Shown here: one piece after another, positions 23,383-32,103 of the stretch
Layout of the letters: every line of letters begins with the position of its first letter
Numbering within the stretch: the first letter of the stretch is position 1
Origin: Bacillota bacterium
GTDB taxonomy: Bacteria; Bacillota; Clostridia; Acetivibrionales; JANLFN01
NCBI GenBank assembly: GCA_023397675.1
Contig: JAEWTV010000078.1
Coordinates: 1 to 33,853, forward strand
Length of the DNA stretch: 33,853 nucleotides
Direction: 5' to 3'
Position numbers and translations under genes: made by a program
Notes under the pieces: generated by a model
Database searches by the model: none
The model's input: the letters and a program-made list of their open reading frames with translations, nothing else
Told to the model about the DNA's origin: nothing

Positions 23383-24315
23383 ATGTTCAGAAAAAAAATT
23401 CTTGTTATTGATGATACTGAACTTATGACCAGATATATATCCGATGTATTAAAAAATGCGGAGTATGATGTCGTAAGTGCAGAATCCGGCAGGGAAGGAA
23501 TAGAAAAAGTCAGGGAGGAAAAACCGGACCTGGTATTACTTGATGTTGTAATGCCAGAGATGGATGGCTTTGAGGTTTGTAAAATTTTAAGGGATGATGA
23601 AAGCAACAACCTCATGCCAATTATTATGCTGACTGCGCAGAACAATGAAGATGACAAGCTTACCGGACTTGAACTGGGAGCAGATGATTATATTATTAAA
23701 CCATTCAATCAAAGAGAATTGCTCAGCAGAGTTAAAAACACCTTGAAGCGTATAGACCGTAACAGATGGGCGAATCCTCTTACAGGCCTCCAAGGAAATT
23801 TAGAAATTCAGTCTGAAATAAACCACCGTCTGGCTTTAAAGCAGACTATTTCCGTTCTTTATATTGATCTTGATAATTTTAAGGCTTTTAATGATGTATA
23901 TGGCTTCGCATGCGGTGATAGGGCAATCAAACTTACCGCAGATATAATTACTGATAATGTACGCTCCTTTGGTGTACAGGGCGACTTTATAGGACATATA
24001 GGCGGTGATGATTTTGTTGTAATAACCGTACCAGCCCGTGCAGACTCCATATGTAAAGAAATAATCAAAGAATTTGATGAGAAAATTCTTGAACTTTATA
24101 CTCAGGAGGATAAGGACCTGGGTTATATCCATACAACCAACAGACAGGGTCAGGTAATAAAGTACCCTATCATATCCATTTCTATTGCCATAATCACAAA
24201 CGCCCACAGAGAGTTAACCAGCCACCTTCACATAGCAGAAATCGCTGCAGAACTTAAAAAGAAGGCAAAATCAATTCAGGGAAGTGTGTACGTAAAGGAT
24301 AAAAGAAAAAATTGA
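23383..24315 (+). CDS. Response regulator with GGDEF-like output domain (GGDDF signature)
   Basis: 310 residues. The REC domain (about 1-120) is intact: acidic pocket IDDTE at residues 9-11, phosphoacceptor Asp54 (LLDVVMPEMDG) and KPFN near 106. The second half has the GGDEF-domain layout (NPLTGLQGNLEI, IDLDNFKAFNDVYGFACGD), but the active-site signature reads GGDDF instead of GGDEF. A conservative Glu-to-Asp change at the metal site could lower or abolish diguanylate cyclase activity, so it may be active, weak, or only a GTP/c-di-GMP-responsive domain. CAGGAGA precedes ATG 23383. No histidine kinase adjoins; the nearest in the window is at 325. Confidence 0.85.
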   Translation: MFRKKILVIDDTELMTRYISDVLKNAEYDVVSAESGREGIEKVREEKPDLVLLDVVMPEMDGFEVCKILRDDESNNLMPIIMLTAQNNEDDKLTGLELGADDYIIKPFNQRELLSRVKNTLKRIDRNRWANPLTGLQGNLEIQSEINHRLALKQTISVLYIDLDNFKAFNDVYGFACGDRAIKLTADIITDNVRSFGVQGDFIGHIGGDDFVVITVPARADSICKEIIKEFDEKILELYTQEDKDLGYIHTTNRQGQVIKYPIISISIAIITNAHRELTSHLHIAEIAAELKKKAKSIQGSVYVKDKRKN

Positions 24316-24346
24316 TTGCCGTACATGCACAATTTCAATTTTTTTT
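24306..24346 (+). terminator. Weak A/T-rich terminator-like hairpin
   Basis: AAAAATTGA (from 24306) can pair with TCAATTTTT, followed by further T. The stem is A/T only, so confidence is low. Confidence 0.35.
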
Positions 24347-24422
24347 AATATTATAACTGCTATATTGTAATATGGCCAACCTGTACAGGAATATCTTTAT
24401 AATGAATCTGATTACAGGCGGT

Positions 24423-25139
24423 ATGGTTATGATAGTAATTGTTAAAAAAAGTAATATTATTCTTATAGCTCTTGTCTTTTTACTTTCCATTGCACTTTAT
24501 TCATTGAATACCGGTGCGGACAGTTCTCCTGTTACCAGCCCTGATTCATCCAACAAAACCATTATTCTTGATCCTGGGCACGGTGGAGAAGACCCTGGTG
24601 CTGTAAGTAACAGCGGGATAAAGGAAAAGGAAGTCAATCTCAGTATTGCTGCCAAGGTAAGGGATTTACTCAAAGCAAGCGGCTATAATGTAATTATGAC
24701 AAGAGAGGAAGATAAGCTGGAGTACAGCCCTGAGACTACGAATATTACTCAAAAGAGGTTTGAGGACCTTAAGCGCAGAAAGAAAATCATGGATGAGTCA
24801 GGCGCAACTATAGTCGTAAGTATACACATGAACAAGTTTGGGCAAACACAGTATTGGGGTGCACAGGTATTTTATCCTCCAAACTCACCTGAAAGCCTTA
24901 AGCTTGCAGGAGAATTGCAAAATTCCATAAAGGAAAAAGTAAACTCAGAAAACAAAAGGCAGCCTGAGCTTAAAAAGGAAGCTATAGTTATCCTAAAAGA
25001 TATTAAAACTCCTACGGTTATTGTGGAATGCGGATTCCTTTCAAATCCGGAGGAAGAGAAAGTTATTGGGACACCTGATTTCCAGGATAAAATGGCAAAC
25101 GCTATAAAATCAGGTATAGATAAATACTTCACCAAATAA
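24423..25139 (+). CDS. cwlD: Germination-type N-acetylmuramoyl-L-alanine amidase CwlD
   Basis: 238 residues. An N-terminal signal anchor (about 8-26) is followed by a zinc amidase_3 domain: ILDPGHGGEDPGA (Zn His), KEKEVNLSIA (Zn Glu), SIHMNKF (Zn His) and VECGFLSNPEEE (catalytic Glu). RRKKIMDESGATIVVSIHMN and GAQVFYPPNSPESLKLA are close to CwlD, which in spores removes the peptide side chain from muramic acid on the way to muramic delta-lactam in cortex. Upstream in-frame ATG at 24372 would add 17 residues before the anchor; ATG 24423 with AGGCGG before it is preferred. It marks the organism as a spore former. Confidence 0.85.
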   Translation: MVMIVIVKKSNIILIALVFLLSIALYSLNTGADSSPVTSPDSSNKTIILDPGHGGEDPGAVSNSGIKEKEVNLSIAAKVRDLLKASGYNVIMTREEDKLEYSPETTNITQKRFEDLKRRKKIMDESGATIVVSIHMNKFGQTQYWGAQVFYPPNSPESLKLAGELQNSIKEKVNSENKRQPELKKEAIVILKDIKTPTVIVECGFLSNPEEEKVIGTPDFQDKMANAIKSGIDKYFTK

Positions 25140-25166
25140 CAGATTTTAGCCCCGATTCCCGCGACC

Positions 25167-25201
25167 AAAAGTAACGTGCCACTTGGCATGTTACTTTTTT
25201 T
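25167..25201 (+). terminator. Rho-independent terminator of cwlD
   Basis: A 14-bp stem with one mismatch/wobble, 25167-25180 with 25185-25198, a 4-base loop ACTT, and a T-run to 25201. Confidence 0.88.
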
Positions 25202-25341
25202 AACCACTAATTACCTGATGCTTTGGTATAGGTTCTATTATATAATATATAACACGACAGATTATGTTAACTAACAGAAGTTTCCAGATTTTAGTTCCTG
25301 CGTTAATACCAAAACGCATTAGATTAGGAGAGTATACGGAA

Positions 25342-26859
25342 ATGACACTAAAAAAGCCATTAATTGTTTTATTGCTCCTGGTTACAGTTTTAATTATTTT
25401 CTCAGTTTCAGTATCTGCAGATTCATCAGTAACCGGAATTATGGTAAACAATCAGCTGCTGCAGCTAAATAATTTTCAGCCTGTAGTTAAGGATGGAGTA
25501 ACTCTGGTTCCGGCAAAAGAACTGGCAGTGGCACTTGGAGGCACATTTTCATATAATGCTGATAAAATGAGCGGTACTATCAGAATAGGAGAAAATGAAC
25601 TTTCTTTTAAACTGGATGACAGTATAGCCTCCTTTGACGGCAGGCTTATTACGGCTCCGGCTTCAATGAGCATTATTAACGACAGGTTTGTAGTTCCTGC
25701 AGAATTCGTTTCAAAGCAGTTTGGGGCACAGGTGTATATGAATGCTGCAAAAGGAACGTTGATGATTTTCAAGCCTATTGACGGAAAAATAATATATAAG
25801 GTTGTTTCAGGTGATTCGTTATGGAAGGTATCAAACCTTTTTGGTACTACTATAACGACTATAAAGCAGCTTAATAACTGGACTCAGGATTATATTTATG
25901 TGGGACAGATGCTTACTGTTAAGAACTATATACCTAACCCGGTACAAATACCTGCGGTTACTTCGGGAAGTGCAACCCTGAGGACAGGCGCCGGTTTTGA
26001 CGCAGGGATAGTCGGATACCTTGCAAAGGGTGTCAGTATAACTGTTACGGGAAAATCGGGTGACTGGTATAAGGTAATTACCCCAAAAGGAAACGGCTAT
26101 ATATATTATACTGTTACAGGGATAACACAGGATATTGTTGATAATACCCCCAGGAGCACTTATTTTGATTCCCAAATACCTGTTGATACTTCAATGGACA
26201 GTGTTACCTATAATCAATATACTGTTCAAAAGGGCGATAATATTTGGTCGATATCACAAAAGTTTGGTATTACCGATTATGACCTTGCAGCTGCAAATTC
26301 AATGACCCGTGATGCAGCACTTTACCCGGGTCAGATATTAAAAATTCCGGTGCACAATATTCCAGTTAAGCCTACTTTAGGACCGCAGTTTGGTGAAGTT
26401 CTGGACTGGTTCTCCGAAGCTCAATATTTATTCCCAATAGGTAAAATTGGTAAGCTGATAGACATGGATACAGGAAAAAGCTTTATGGTGAAGAGAACTA
26501 TCGGCTCGAGTCATTCGGATACAGAAACGCTTACAGCACAGGATACAGATATAATGAAATCCATTTTCGGGGGTTCATGGACATGGAATAGAAAAGCGTT
26601 TATTCTCGAATGCGATGGAAGACATTACGCTGTCTCTGTAGCGGGAATGCCGCATGCAGGGGTTGATGGAGCGCCTTTCCTGGCAAATGTTGATAACAGA
26701 AGTGACGGCTGGGGAACAGGACCTAACTATGATCAGATATCAGGTAACGGAATGGATGGACACTTTGATATGTTCTTCCTCAATTCTAGAAGACATGTAG
26801 ATAATCAGTTTGATTCAGGACATCAATATGATGTATTAGTAGCAGGGGGCCTTCAATAG
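25342..26859 (+). CDS. Secreted LysM/SH3 cell-wall protein with copper-amine-oxidase-like N-domain
   Basis: 505 residues. Signal peptide about 1-29 (LIVLLLLVTVLIIFSVSVSA). Next come a copper amine oxidase N-terminal-like (stalk) domain at about 33-140, a LysM (VVSGDSLWKVSNLFGTTITT), a bacterial SH3 domain (ATLRTGAGFDAGIVGYLAKG), a second LysM (VQKGDNIWSISQKFGITDYD), and an unrecognised C-terminal domain of about 150 residues with the segments VKRTIGSSHSDTETLTAQD and GMDGHFDMFFLNSRRH. LysM and SH3 modules imply peptidoglycan binding. AGGAGAG precedes ATG 25342; an in-frame ATG at 25264 lies before the signal peptide. It follows cwlD, so a spore or cell-wall role is plausible. Confidence 0.82.
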   Translation: MTLKKPLIVLLLLVTVLIIFSVSVSADSSVTGIMVNNQLLQLNNFQPVVKDGVTLVPAKELAVALGGTFSYNADKMSGTIRIGENELSFKLDDSIASFDGRLITAPASMSIINDRFVVPAEFVSKQFGAQVYMNAAKGTLMIFKPIDGKIIYKVVSGDSLWKVSNLFGTTITTIKQLNNWTQDYIYVGQMLTVKNYIPNPVQIPAVTSGSATLRTGAGFDAGIVGYLAKGVSITVTGKSGDWYKVITPKGNGYIYYTVTGITQDIVDNTPRSTYFDSQIPVDTSMDSVTYNQYTVQKGDNIWSISQKFGITDYDLAAANSMTRDAALYPGQILKIPVHNIPVKPTLGPQFGEVLDWFSEAQYLFPIGKIGKLIDMDTGKSFMVKRTIGSSHSDTETLTAQDTDIMKSIFGGSWTWNRKAFILECDGRHYAVSVAGMPHAGVDGAPFLANVDNRSDGWGTGPNYDQISGNGMDGHFDMFFLNSRRHVDNQFDSGHQYDVLVAGGLQ

Positions 26860-26870
26860 GCCCTTTTTTT
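26847..26870 (+). terminator. Rho-independent terminator overlapping the stop codon of the LysM gene
   Basis: GGGCCT (26847-26852) pairs with AGGCCC (26858-26863) and seven T follow. The hairpin includes the stop codon 26857-26859 and reaches the end of the convergent ABC-F gene. Confidence 0.85.
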
Positions 26871-28788
26871 ACGTTTGATTTTGTTTCTGGGTTTCAAGTT
26901 CTTCCCATAGCTCATAAAGCTCTTCGAGCCTTTTTGTAAGACTTTGCTGTTCCACATGAAGTTGCATCAGCTTTACATGATCGCAGTCTTCATTGGCACG
27001 AAGCATTTCCTCGTCTATTTTTTTCAGGCGTTCTTCAGAGGTTGTAATCTCGTTTTCAGTATCTGCAAGCTGTTTTTCGAGCCTGCGCTGCTTTGCTTTC
27101 TCCTCTTTTGACTCAAGAAATTCCTGCTTTGCAGCACTTGCTTTTTCCTGGACATCAGGAGCCCCATACTTTTCGGGTTTACTTTTATAATTGAGGTAAA
27201 AGGAATAATTACCATCAATATCTCTAAGGGTTTTGTTTTCAAACTCAAGTATTCTTGTAGCCATTTTGTCAATAAAGTATCTGTCATGAGATACAGCCAG
27301 TATTGTACCGTCAAACCCCAAAAGAGCATCTTCAAGGGCTTCTCGCGAATTTATATCAAGATGGTTTGTTGGTTCGTCCAGTATGAGAAGGTTTGCGTCA
27401 GACAGCATCAGCTTTGCAAGGGAAACTCTGCCCTTTTCTCCTCCGCTCAGCTTTGATATTGGTTTGAAGACGTCTTCACCCTGAAACAAAAACATCGCTA
27501 AAACGTTTCTTATTTGGGTATTAGTAAGGTTCTCATTGGCATCCCAAAGCTCGTCGAGAATGGTTTTACTTTCGTCAAGCTCTTCCTGCTCCTGATCGTA
27601 ATATCCAATTCTGACGTTATGTCCGTATTCAAAGGTTCCGTCAGATGCTTCCAGCCTTCCTGCAATAATCTTGATCATTGTTGATTTGCCGCAGCCATTT
27701 GGGCCAAGGAGAAAGACCTTTTCATTTTTCCTGAGCTTGAAGCTGATGTTTGAAAACAGCTGTTTACCAGGATACTCCTTACAAAGGTCTTCAACAAAGA
27801 GTACATCGTTACCGCTTATAATTCCACTCCTGAATTTGATTCTGATTTTTTGCGGAAGATTTTTAGGGGCATCTATTTTTTCTATACGGTCTATAGCTTT
27901 TTGCCTGCTTTCGGCAGCAACAATGTTTTTCTCACGGTTCCAGCGTCTCTGCTGCTCTATGAAAGCTTCCATCTTCGCTATTTCCTTTTGCTGCATTTCA
28001 AAGTGCTTTTGCTGAATTTTTCGGGCTTCTTCCTTGTATTTCATGTATGATGAATAATTACCTGCAAAAATGCTTGCATTGCAATTTTCAAGTTCAATTA
28101 TCCTGTTTACCGTACGGTCCAGGAAATACCTATCGTGGGATATTATAATTACGCTTTTTTTATAGCTTGTGAGATAGTATTCCAACCATTCCAGAGAAGA
28201 TATATCAAGGTGGTTTGTAGGTTCATCCAATAGCAGTAAATCCGGTTCATCCAACAAGGCTTTTACAAGGGCAAGACGGGTTTTCTGACCGCCGCTTAAG
28301 GCTTGAACCGAAAGATTAAACTGGTTCTCATTAAAGCCAAGTCCATGCAGTACACCCTTAACCCTGCTGTTATATTCATATCCGCCTGAACGGGAAAATT
28401 CGTCTGAAAGGCGGGAATACTCTTTCATAAGAGATGAAAGAACCTCATCATCCCTTTCCTTGCTTATAGATTCTTCAAGAGTTTTAAGACGGGCTTCCAT
28501 TTGAATAAGAACAGAATACATTGACATCACTTCATCTAAAACTGTATTTTCAGATGAGAATGTGGTATTTTGTTCGAGATAGCCCACTCTCCTGCCTTTG
28601 GCAAGAAAAACTTCACCGCCGTCAGGCTGAAGGGAGCCCGAAATAATCTTGAACAGGGTGGACTTACCGGCGCCATTAACACCTATAATTCCTGCCTTGT
28701 CAGAATCCTGTATGCTGAAATTAATATTTTCCAAAATTTTATCTGTTCCAAAAGAAAGGGATACATTGTTGCATCCAAGTACAATCAT
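26869..28788 (-). CDS. ABC-F family ATPase (YdiF/Uup-like)
   Basis: 639 residues, two ABC domains and no membrane segments. Domain 1: Walker A GVNGAGKSTL, signature LSGGQKTRLAL, Walker B LLLLDEPTNHLD. Domain 2: Walker A GPNGCGKSTM, signature LSGGEKGRVSL, Walker B LLILDEPTNHLD. Between them lies the basic interdomain linker (KHFEMQQKEIAKMEAFIEQQ) that in ABC-F proteins reaches into the ribosome, and the C-terminus is a coiled coil rich in Glu/Lys. ABC-F proteins act on ribosomes or, in some cases, give antibiotic resistance; nothing here shows resistance. It is divergent from rex, with its own promoter. Confidence 0.9.
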   Translation of the reverse strand: MIVLGCNNVSLSFGTDKILENINFSIQDSDKAGIIGVNGAGKSTLFKIISGSLQPDGGEVFLAKGRRVGYLEQNTTFSSENTVLDEVMSMYSVLIQMEARLKTLEESISKERDDEVLSSLMKEYSRLSDEFSRSGGYEYNSRVKGVLHGLGFNENQFNLSVQALSGGQKTRLALVKALLDEPDLLLLDEPTNHLDISSLEWLEYYLTSYKKSVIIISHDRYFLDRTVNRIIELENCNASIFAGNYSSYMKYKEEARKIQQKHFEMQQKEIAKMEAFIEQQRRWNREKNIVAAESRQKAIDRIEKIDAPKNLPQKIRIKFRSGIISGNDVLFVEDLCKEYPGKQLFSNISFKLRKNEKVFLLGPNGCGKSTMIKIIAGRLEASDGTFEYGHNVRIGYYDQEQEELDESKTILDELWDANENLTNTQIRNVLAMFLFQGEDVFKPISKLSGGEKGRVSLAKLMLSDANLLILDEPTNHLDINSREALEDALLGFDGTILAVSHDRYFIDKMATRILEFENKTLRDIDGNYSFYLNYKSKPEKYGAPDVQEKASAAKQEFLESKEEKAKQRRLEKQLADTENEITTSEERLKKIDEEMLRANEDCDHVKLMQLHVEQQSLTKRLEELYELWEELETQKQNQT

Positions 28789-28824
28789 TGAAATTTCACT
28801 GCCCCCAGTTGTTTAATCTCGCTT

Positions 28825-28853
28825 ATTATAGCAAAAAACAGGTTTGCGAGCAA
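28825..28853 (-). promoter_or_regulatory. Promoter of the ABC-F gene
   Basis: On the minus strand, TTGCTC (complement of 28848-28853), 17-base spacer, TATAAT (complement of 28825-28830). It lies back to back with the rex promoter. Confidence 0.6.
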
Positions 28854-28855
28854 TA

Positions 28856-28884
28856 TTGACAATAAAATAACAAGAGTATATAAT
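28856..28884 (+). promoter_or_regulatory. rex: rex promoter with a weak Rex-like operator
   Basis: TTGACA (28856-28861), 17-base spacer, TATAAT (28879-28884): a consensus sigma-A promoter. TTGACAATAAAATAACAA (28856-28873) has one good Rex half-site (ATAACAA) and a degenerate other half, so autoregulation is possible. Confidence 0.7.
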
Positions 28885-28935
28885 CACTATTGCAATACAA
28901 GCGTGCCCTTACCTTACAAAAAGAGGTGTTAGCAT

Positions 28936-29610
28936 ATGAGTACTAAGAAGAAAGTTTCATTTGCAGTTATAAAAAGACTTCCGCGGTATTACAGATATTT
29001 ATCTGATTTGCTTCAGATGGATATCACAAGGATTTCTTCAAAGGAGCTAAGTGCAAGAATGGGTATTACGGCATCACAGATAAGACAGGATTTAAATTGT
29101 TTTGGCGGCTTTGGCCAGCAGGGTTACGGGTATAACGTTGAATCACTTTATAAGGAAATTTCCAATATATTAGGCCTTAATAATGATTTTGCTTCCATAA
29201 TCATTGGCGCGGGGCATATGGGTCAGGCTCTTGCCAATTATCAGAACTTTGAAAAAAGAGGCTATAAGCTTATCGGTATTTTTGATGTTTCTCCCGAGAT
29301 GGTAGGAACTGAAATAAAGGGAATAAAGATTAGGCATATTGATGAGCTTGACGAGTTCGTGAAGAATAACAAGGTTGATGTTGCAATGCTGAGTGTACCT
29401 TATGAACACACCAGAGCAGTTGCAGATAGGGCAGCAAGCCTTGGAATTAAAGGTTTATGGAATTTTTCACCGATGGATTTGAAAATCCCTTATGATGTTG
29501 TAATAGAGAATGTCCATCTGAGCGACAGCCTTATGGTTCTTGGATATAAGCTTAGTGAAAAGTATAAGGAACAAAAAACTGAAAATAAGAATCAAAAAAA
29601 GAGTCAATAG
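28936..29610 (+). CDS. rex: Redox-sensing transcriptional repressor Rex
   Basis: 224 residues, the standard Rex length. The N-terminal winged helix (about 8-80) carries RLPRYYRYL and ITASQIRQDLNCFGGFGQQGYGY. The C-terminal Rossmann domain has the NAD(H) motif GAGHMGQAL, and WNFSP with the domain-swapped tail. Rex binds DNA when NAD+ is high and leaves when NADH rises, which turns on reductive fermentation genes. Operator-like sites are present in this window before hydC, the sensory hydrogenase and adhE, the expected Rex targets. AGAGGTG precedes ATG 28936. Confidence 0.95.
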   Translation: MSTKKKVSFAVIKRLPRYYRYLSDLLQMDITRISSKELSARMGITASQIRQDLNCFGGFGQQGYGYNVESLYKEISNILGLNNDFASIIIGAGHMGQALANYQNFEKRGYKLIGIFDVSPEMVGTEIKGIKIRHIDELDEFVKNNKVDVAMLSVPYEHTRAVADRAASLGIKGLWNFSPMDLKIPYDVVIENVHLSDSLMVLGYKLSEKYKEQKTENKNQKKSQ

Positions 29611-29622
29611 ACTCTTTTTTTT
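29594..29622. terminator. Bidirectional terminator between rex and aroA
   Basis: A7-GAGTC and GACTC-T8 flank a 4-base loop (29594-29622), so either strand ends in a T-run. It serves the convergent genes rex and aroA and includes the rex stop codon. Confidence 0.88.
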
Positions 29623-29625
29623 GTT

Positions 29626-30900
29626 TCATAGTTTATTAAGCACTGGATAAAATTCGGGGAATGCTATATCAACCACCTGTGCTTTTCTTATCATTGTTTC
29701 GCCTTCTGCAATAAGGCCTGCAATAGACATTGCCATTGCAATTATATGGTCTCCGTAGCTTTCAATTACTGTACCTTTTAAGGGTTTGCCGCCTTCCACA
29801 ATTATGCTGTCCTCAGTTTCGTATGCTTTGGCGCCCATTTTGGATAATTCCGTTATAAGATTTTTTAATCTTCCGGATTCTTTTATTTTAAAGCCTTGGA
29901 GTCCATTTATTACAGTTTTCCCTTGTGCCATTGCGGCCGCAACAATTATTACAGTAACCTCATCAAGAAGCCTTGGTATGACGCTTCCGTCTATTTCAAC
30001 AGCTTTAAGTGAAGAACTTGTTACTCGTATATCAGCAACTTTTTCATTGCAAAATACTCTTTCGTTATGAATTTCTATTTTTGCACCCATCGATTTTAAA
30101 ACATCAATGAAACCGGTTCTTGTAGGATTTATTCCGACGTTTTTAATTGTCAGGTCTGAATTGGGGACAAGCAGCGCTGCCGTGATAAGATAAGCAGCAA
30201 TTGATATATCTCCGGGGATTTGTACATGCTGTGCATAAAGTTCATTTATCTGTCTGACAACAGCCGAATGCTCATCAGTGACGATGTCTGCACCAAAATA
30301 TTTAAGGATAAGCTCAGTATGATCCCTTGATTTGATATCCTCTTCAATCCTTGTCTCGCCGTCAGCGTATAGGCCTGCAAGCAAAATTGGAGATTTGAAA
30401 TATGAATAATTGGCCGGCAGCTTGTAGCTTATTCCTGTTAGCTTGGATGGAGAAACCATTAAAGGGCAATAGGATGCATCATCCTTGCCGTTGATTTTTG
30501 CACCCATCTGTTTTAGCTGCTTCACAACGTGACCTACAGACTTTTTCCTGGCACTCTCGTCCCTGGTAATGACTGAATTAAATGATTGGCCTACAAGAAC
30601 ACCGAGAATAAGCCTTAAAGTCGTTCCGGCTTTACCTGCGTTAAGAGTAGATGACGGTGCTATTAAACCTTTAAGACCGTTCCCATTTATCCTTATTTTA
30701 TTATTTGGTAGTAATTCAATCCCTACATGCATTTTTCTGAAACAGTCGATTGTACTGAGGCAGTCTTCCCCCATAAGAAAACCGTCTATTTCGGTTACAC
30801 CTTTTGCTATTGAACCAAAAAGTATCGCTCTGTGTGATATGGATTTATCACCTGGAACAGTTATCTCTCCCCGCAAAGAATGTCTATGCTCTATAAGCAT
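29626..30900 (-). CDS. aroA: 3-phosphoshikimate 1-carboxyvinyltransferase (EPSP synthase)
   Basis: 424 residues, normal length. Motifs: VPGDKSISHRAILFGS at the N-terminus (shikimate-3-phosphate contacts), LNAGKAGTTLRLILG (the NAGTxxR region, here KAGTTLR), RDESARKKSVGHV, and the late LLDEVTVIIVAAAMAQG and KESGRLKNL. It makes EPSP from shikimate-3-phosphate and PEP. Start ATG at 30900 follows GGGGGAATATTC; an upstream ATG at 30933 in frame is less likely. Third gene of the minus-strand aromatic operon, ended by the shared terminator with rex. Confidence 0.94.
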   Translation of the reverse strand: MLIEHRHSLRGEITVPGDKSISHRAILFGSIAKGVTEIDGFLMGEDCLSTIDCFRKMHVGIELLPNNKIRINGNGLKGLIAPSSTLNAGKAGTTLRLILGVLVGQSFNSVITRDESARKKSVGHVVKQLKQMGAKINGKDDASYCPLMVSPSKLTGISYKLPANYSYFKSPILLAGLYADGETRIEEDIKSRDHTELILKYFGADIVTDEHSAVVRQINELYAQHVQIPGDISIAAYLITAALLVPNSDLTIKNVGINPTRTGFIDVLKSMGAKIEIHNERVFCNEKVADIRVTSSSLKAVEIDGSVIPRLLDEVTVIIVAAAMAQGKTVINGLQGFKIKESGRLKNLITELSKMGAKAYETEDSIIVEGGKPLKGTVIESYGDHIIAMAMSIAGLIAEGETMIRKAQVVDIAFPEFYPVLNKL

Positions 30901-31008
30901 GAATATTCCCCCAATCAAACACATGTATTGCATTGTAAAAACCGAATATCAATAATATATAAGCTTATTAAATGTTCTATTTCTGTTACATATATGTACC
31001 AAGTATAC

Positions 31009-32103
31009 TTATCTGTAAACCTTGTAATTTTTACTCAAAAGCAAGTCATATGCCGTGTCAAGGCTTTTAATATCCTGAAGGGTTATCCTAAGACAGCCCT
31101 GTTCAAATTCACGGCTGTTGGAAACGTTTATGTTCTTTATGTTTACACCGTTTTCACCGAGGATGGTAGTTATTTCACCAATTATTCCAGGTTTGTCAAC
31201 TACATCAACAATGATTTCATAAACAGATTCTATTAGACCTTTGTTTCTTGAAGAAAACATATCTCTGTAACTCTTTGCACTGCCAAAGAACTTATATACG
31301 TTTTCTGAATCAGCAGATTTTACGTATGAAGCAAATCTACCCAAAATGTCCTTGTAATTATCAAGAATCTTCAGAATCTCTTCAGAATTGCTTGAAATAA
31401 TATTTTCCCACATTTCAGGGCTTGATGAAGCTATTCTTGTTATATCCTTAAAACCGCCTGCAGCAAGCATTCTCATTTTACCTTCGGGAGTATCGTTTTC
31501 CTTTACCAGGTTTACAAGACAGGCTGCAATTATATGGGGAAGATGACTTATGTTGCCCGTAATCCTGTCATGCTCTTCAGCATCGATAATCACCGGAATT
31601 CCGCTGATTTTATTTACATACTCCGTCATTATTGATAATGATTCTTGTGTGGTGCTTTTGCAAGGTGAAAGTATGTAGTAGGCATTTTCAAACAGGTGAG
31701 TAAAGCTTGCACTGTAGCCTGTTTTCTCGGTTCCTGCCATAGGATGGCCTCCAATAAATACCGGAGGTTTATCCATTGAATTCAAATGGTTTATAATTTC
31801 CCCTTTTGTACTCCCTACATCTGTTATTATACAATCAGATTTAACCTTTGGTGCTATTTGATCAAGATATTCAATTGCACTTTTTACAGGAGTGCAAATG
31901 AATATTATATCCGCATTATAAACATACTCGTTTATCTGACCAAAACCGCGTGTAATAACCCTATCTTCAATTGCCTGGTTCACTGCTTCAATACTTCTGC
32001 TTACTGCGGTTATATCGGAAACACCGCACTTTTCCCGCAGTGCCCTTGCAATGGAGCCTCCAATAAGTCCAAGGCCTATTATGGCAACTTTTTTATGCTC
32101 CAT
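31009..32103 (-). CDS. tyrA: Prephenate dehydrogenase with C-terminal ACT domain
   Basis: 364 residues. The NAD-binding motif GLGLIGGSIARAL is at residues 10-22. The catalytic region GGHPMAGTEKTGY is near 140. The C-terminal 75 residues form an ACT domain (YEIIVDVVDKPGIIGEITTI), the usual site for feedback control by tyrosine. It converts prephenate to 4-hydroxyphenylpyruvate. The start overlaps the end of aroF by 11 bases, so the two are coupled; a 108-base gap separates it from aroA. Confidence 0.92.
   Translation of the reverse strand: MEHKKVAIIGLGLIGGSIARALREKCGVSDITAVSRSIEAVNQAIEDRVITRGFGQINEYVYNADIIFICTPVKSAIEYLDQIAPKVKSDCIITDVGSTKGEIINHLNSMDKPPVFIGGHPMAGTEKTGYSASFTHLFENAYYILSPCKSTTQESLSIMTEYVNKISGIPVIIDAEEHDRITGNISHLPHIIAACLVNLVKENDTPEGKMRMLAAGGFKDITRIASSSPEMWENIISSNSEEILKILDNYKDILGRFASYVKSADSENVYKFFGSAKSYRDMFSSRNKGLIESVYEIIVDVVDKPGIIGEITTILGENGVNIKNINVSNSREFEQGCLRITLQDIKSLDTAYDLLLSKNYKVYR

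Noticed and set aside
24372..24422. Longer start for cwlD at ATG 24372
   Set aside because: Would place 17 extra residues before the signal anchor and has no convincing Shine-Dalgarno; ATG 24423 or 24429 fits better.
31022..31033. 12-base match (TTGTAATTTTTA) to the putative guide region at 20058-20069
   Set aside because: Lies at the 3' end of tyrA, not at a promoter, and is all A/T but one base; expected by chance in A/T-rich DNA.
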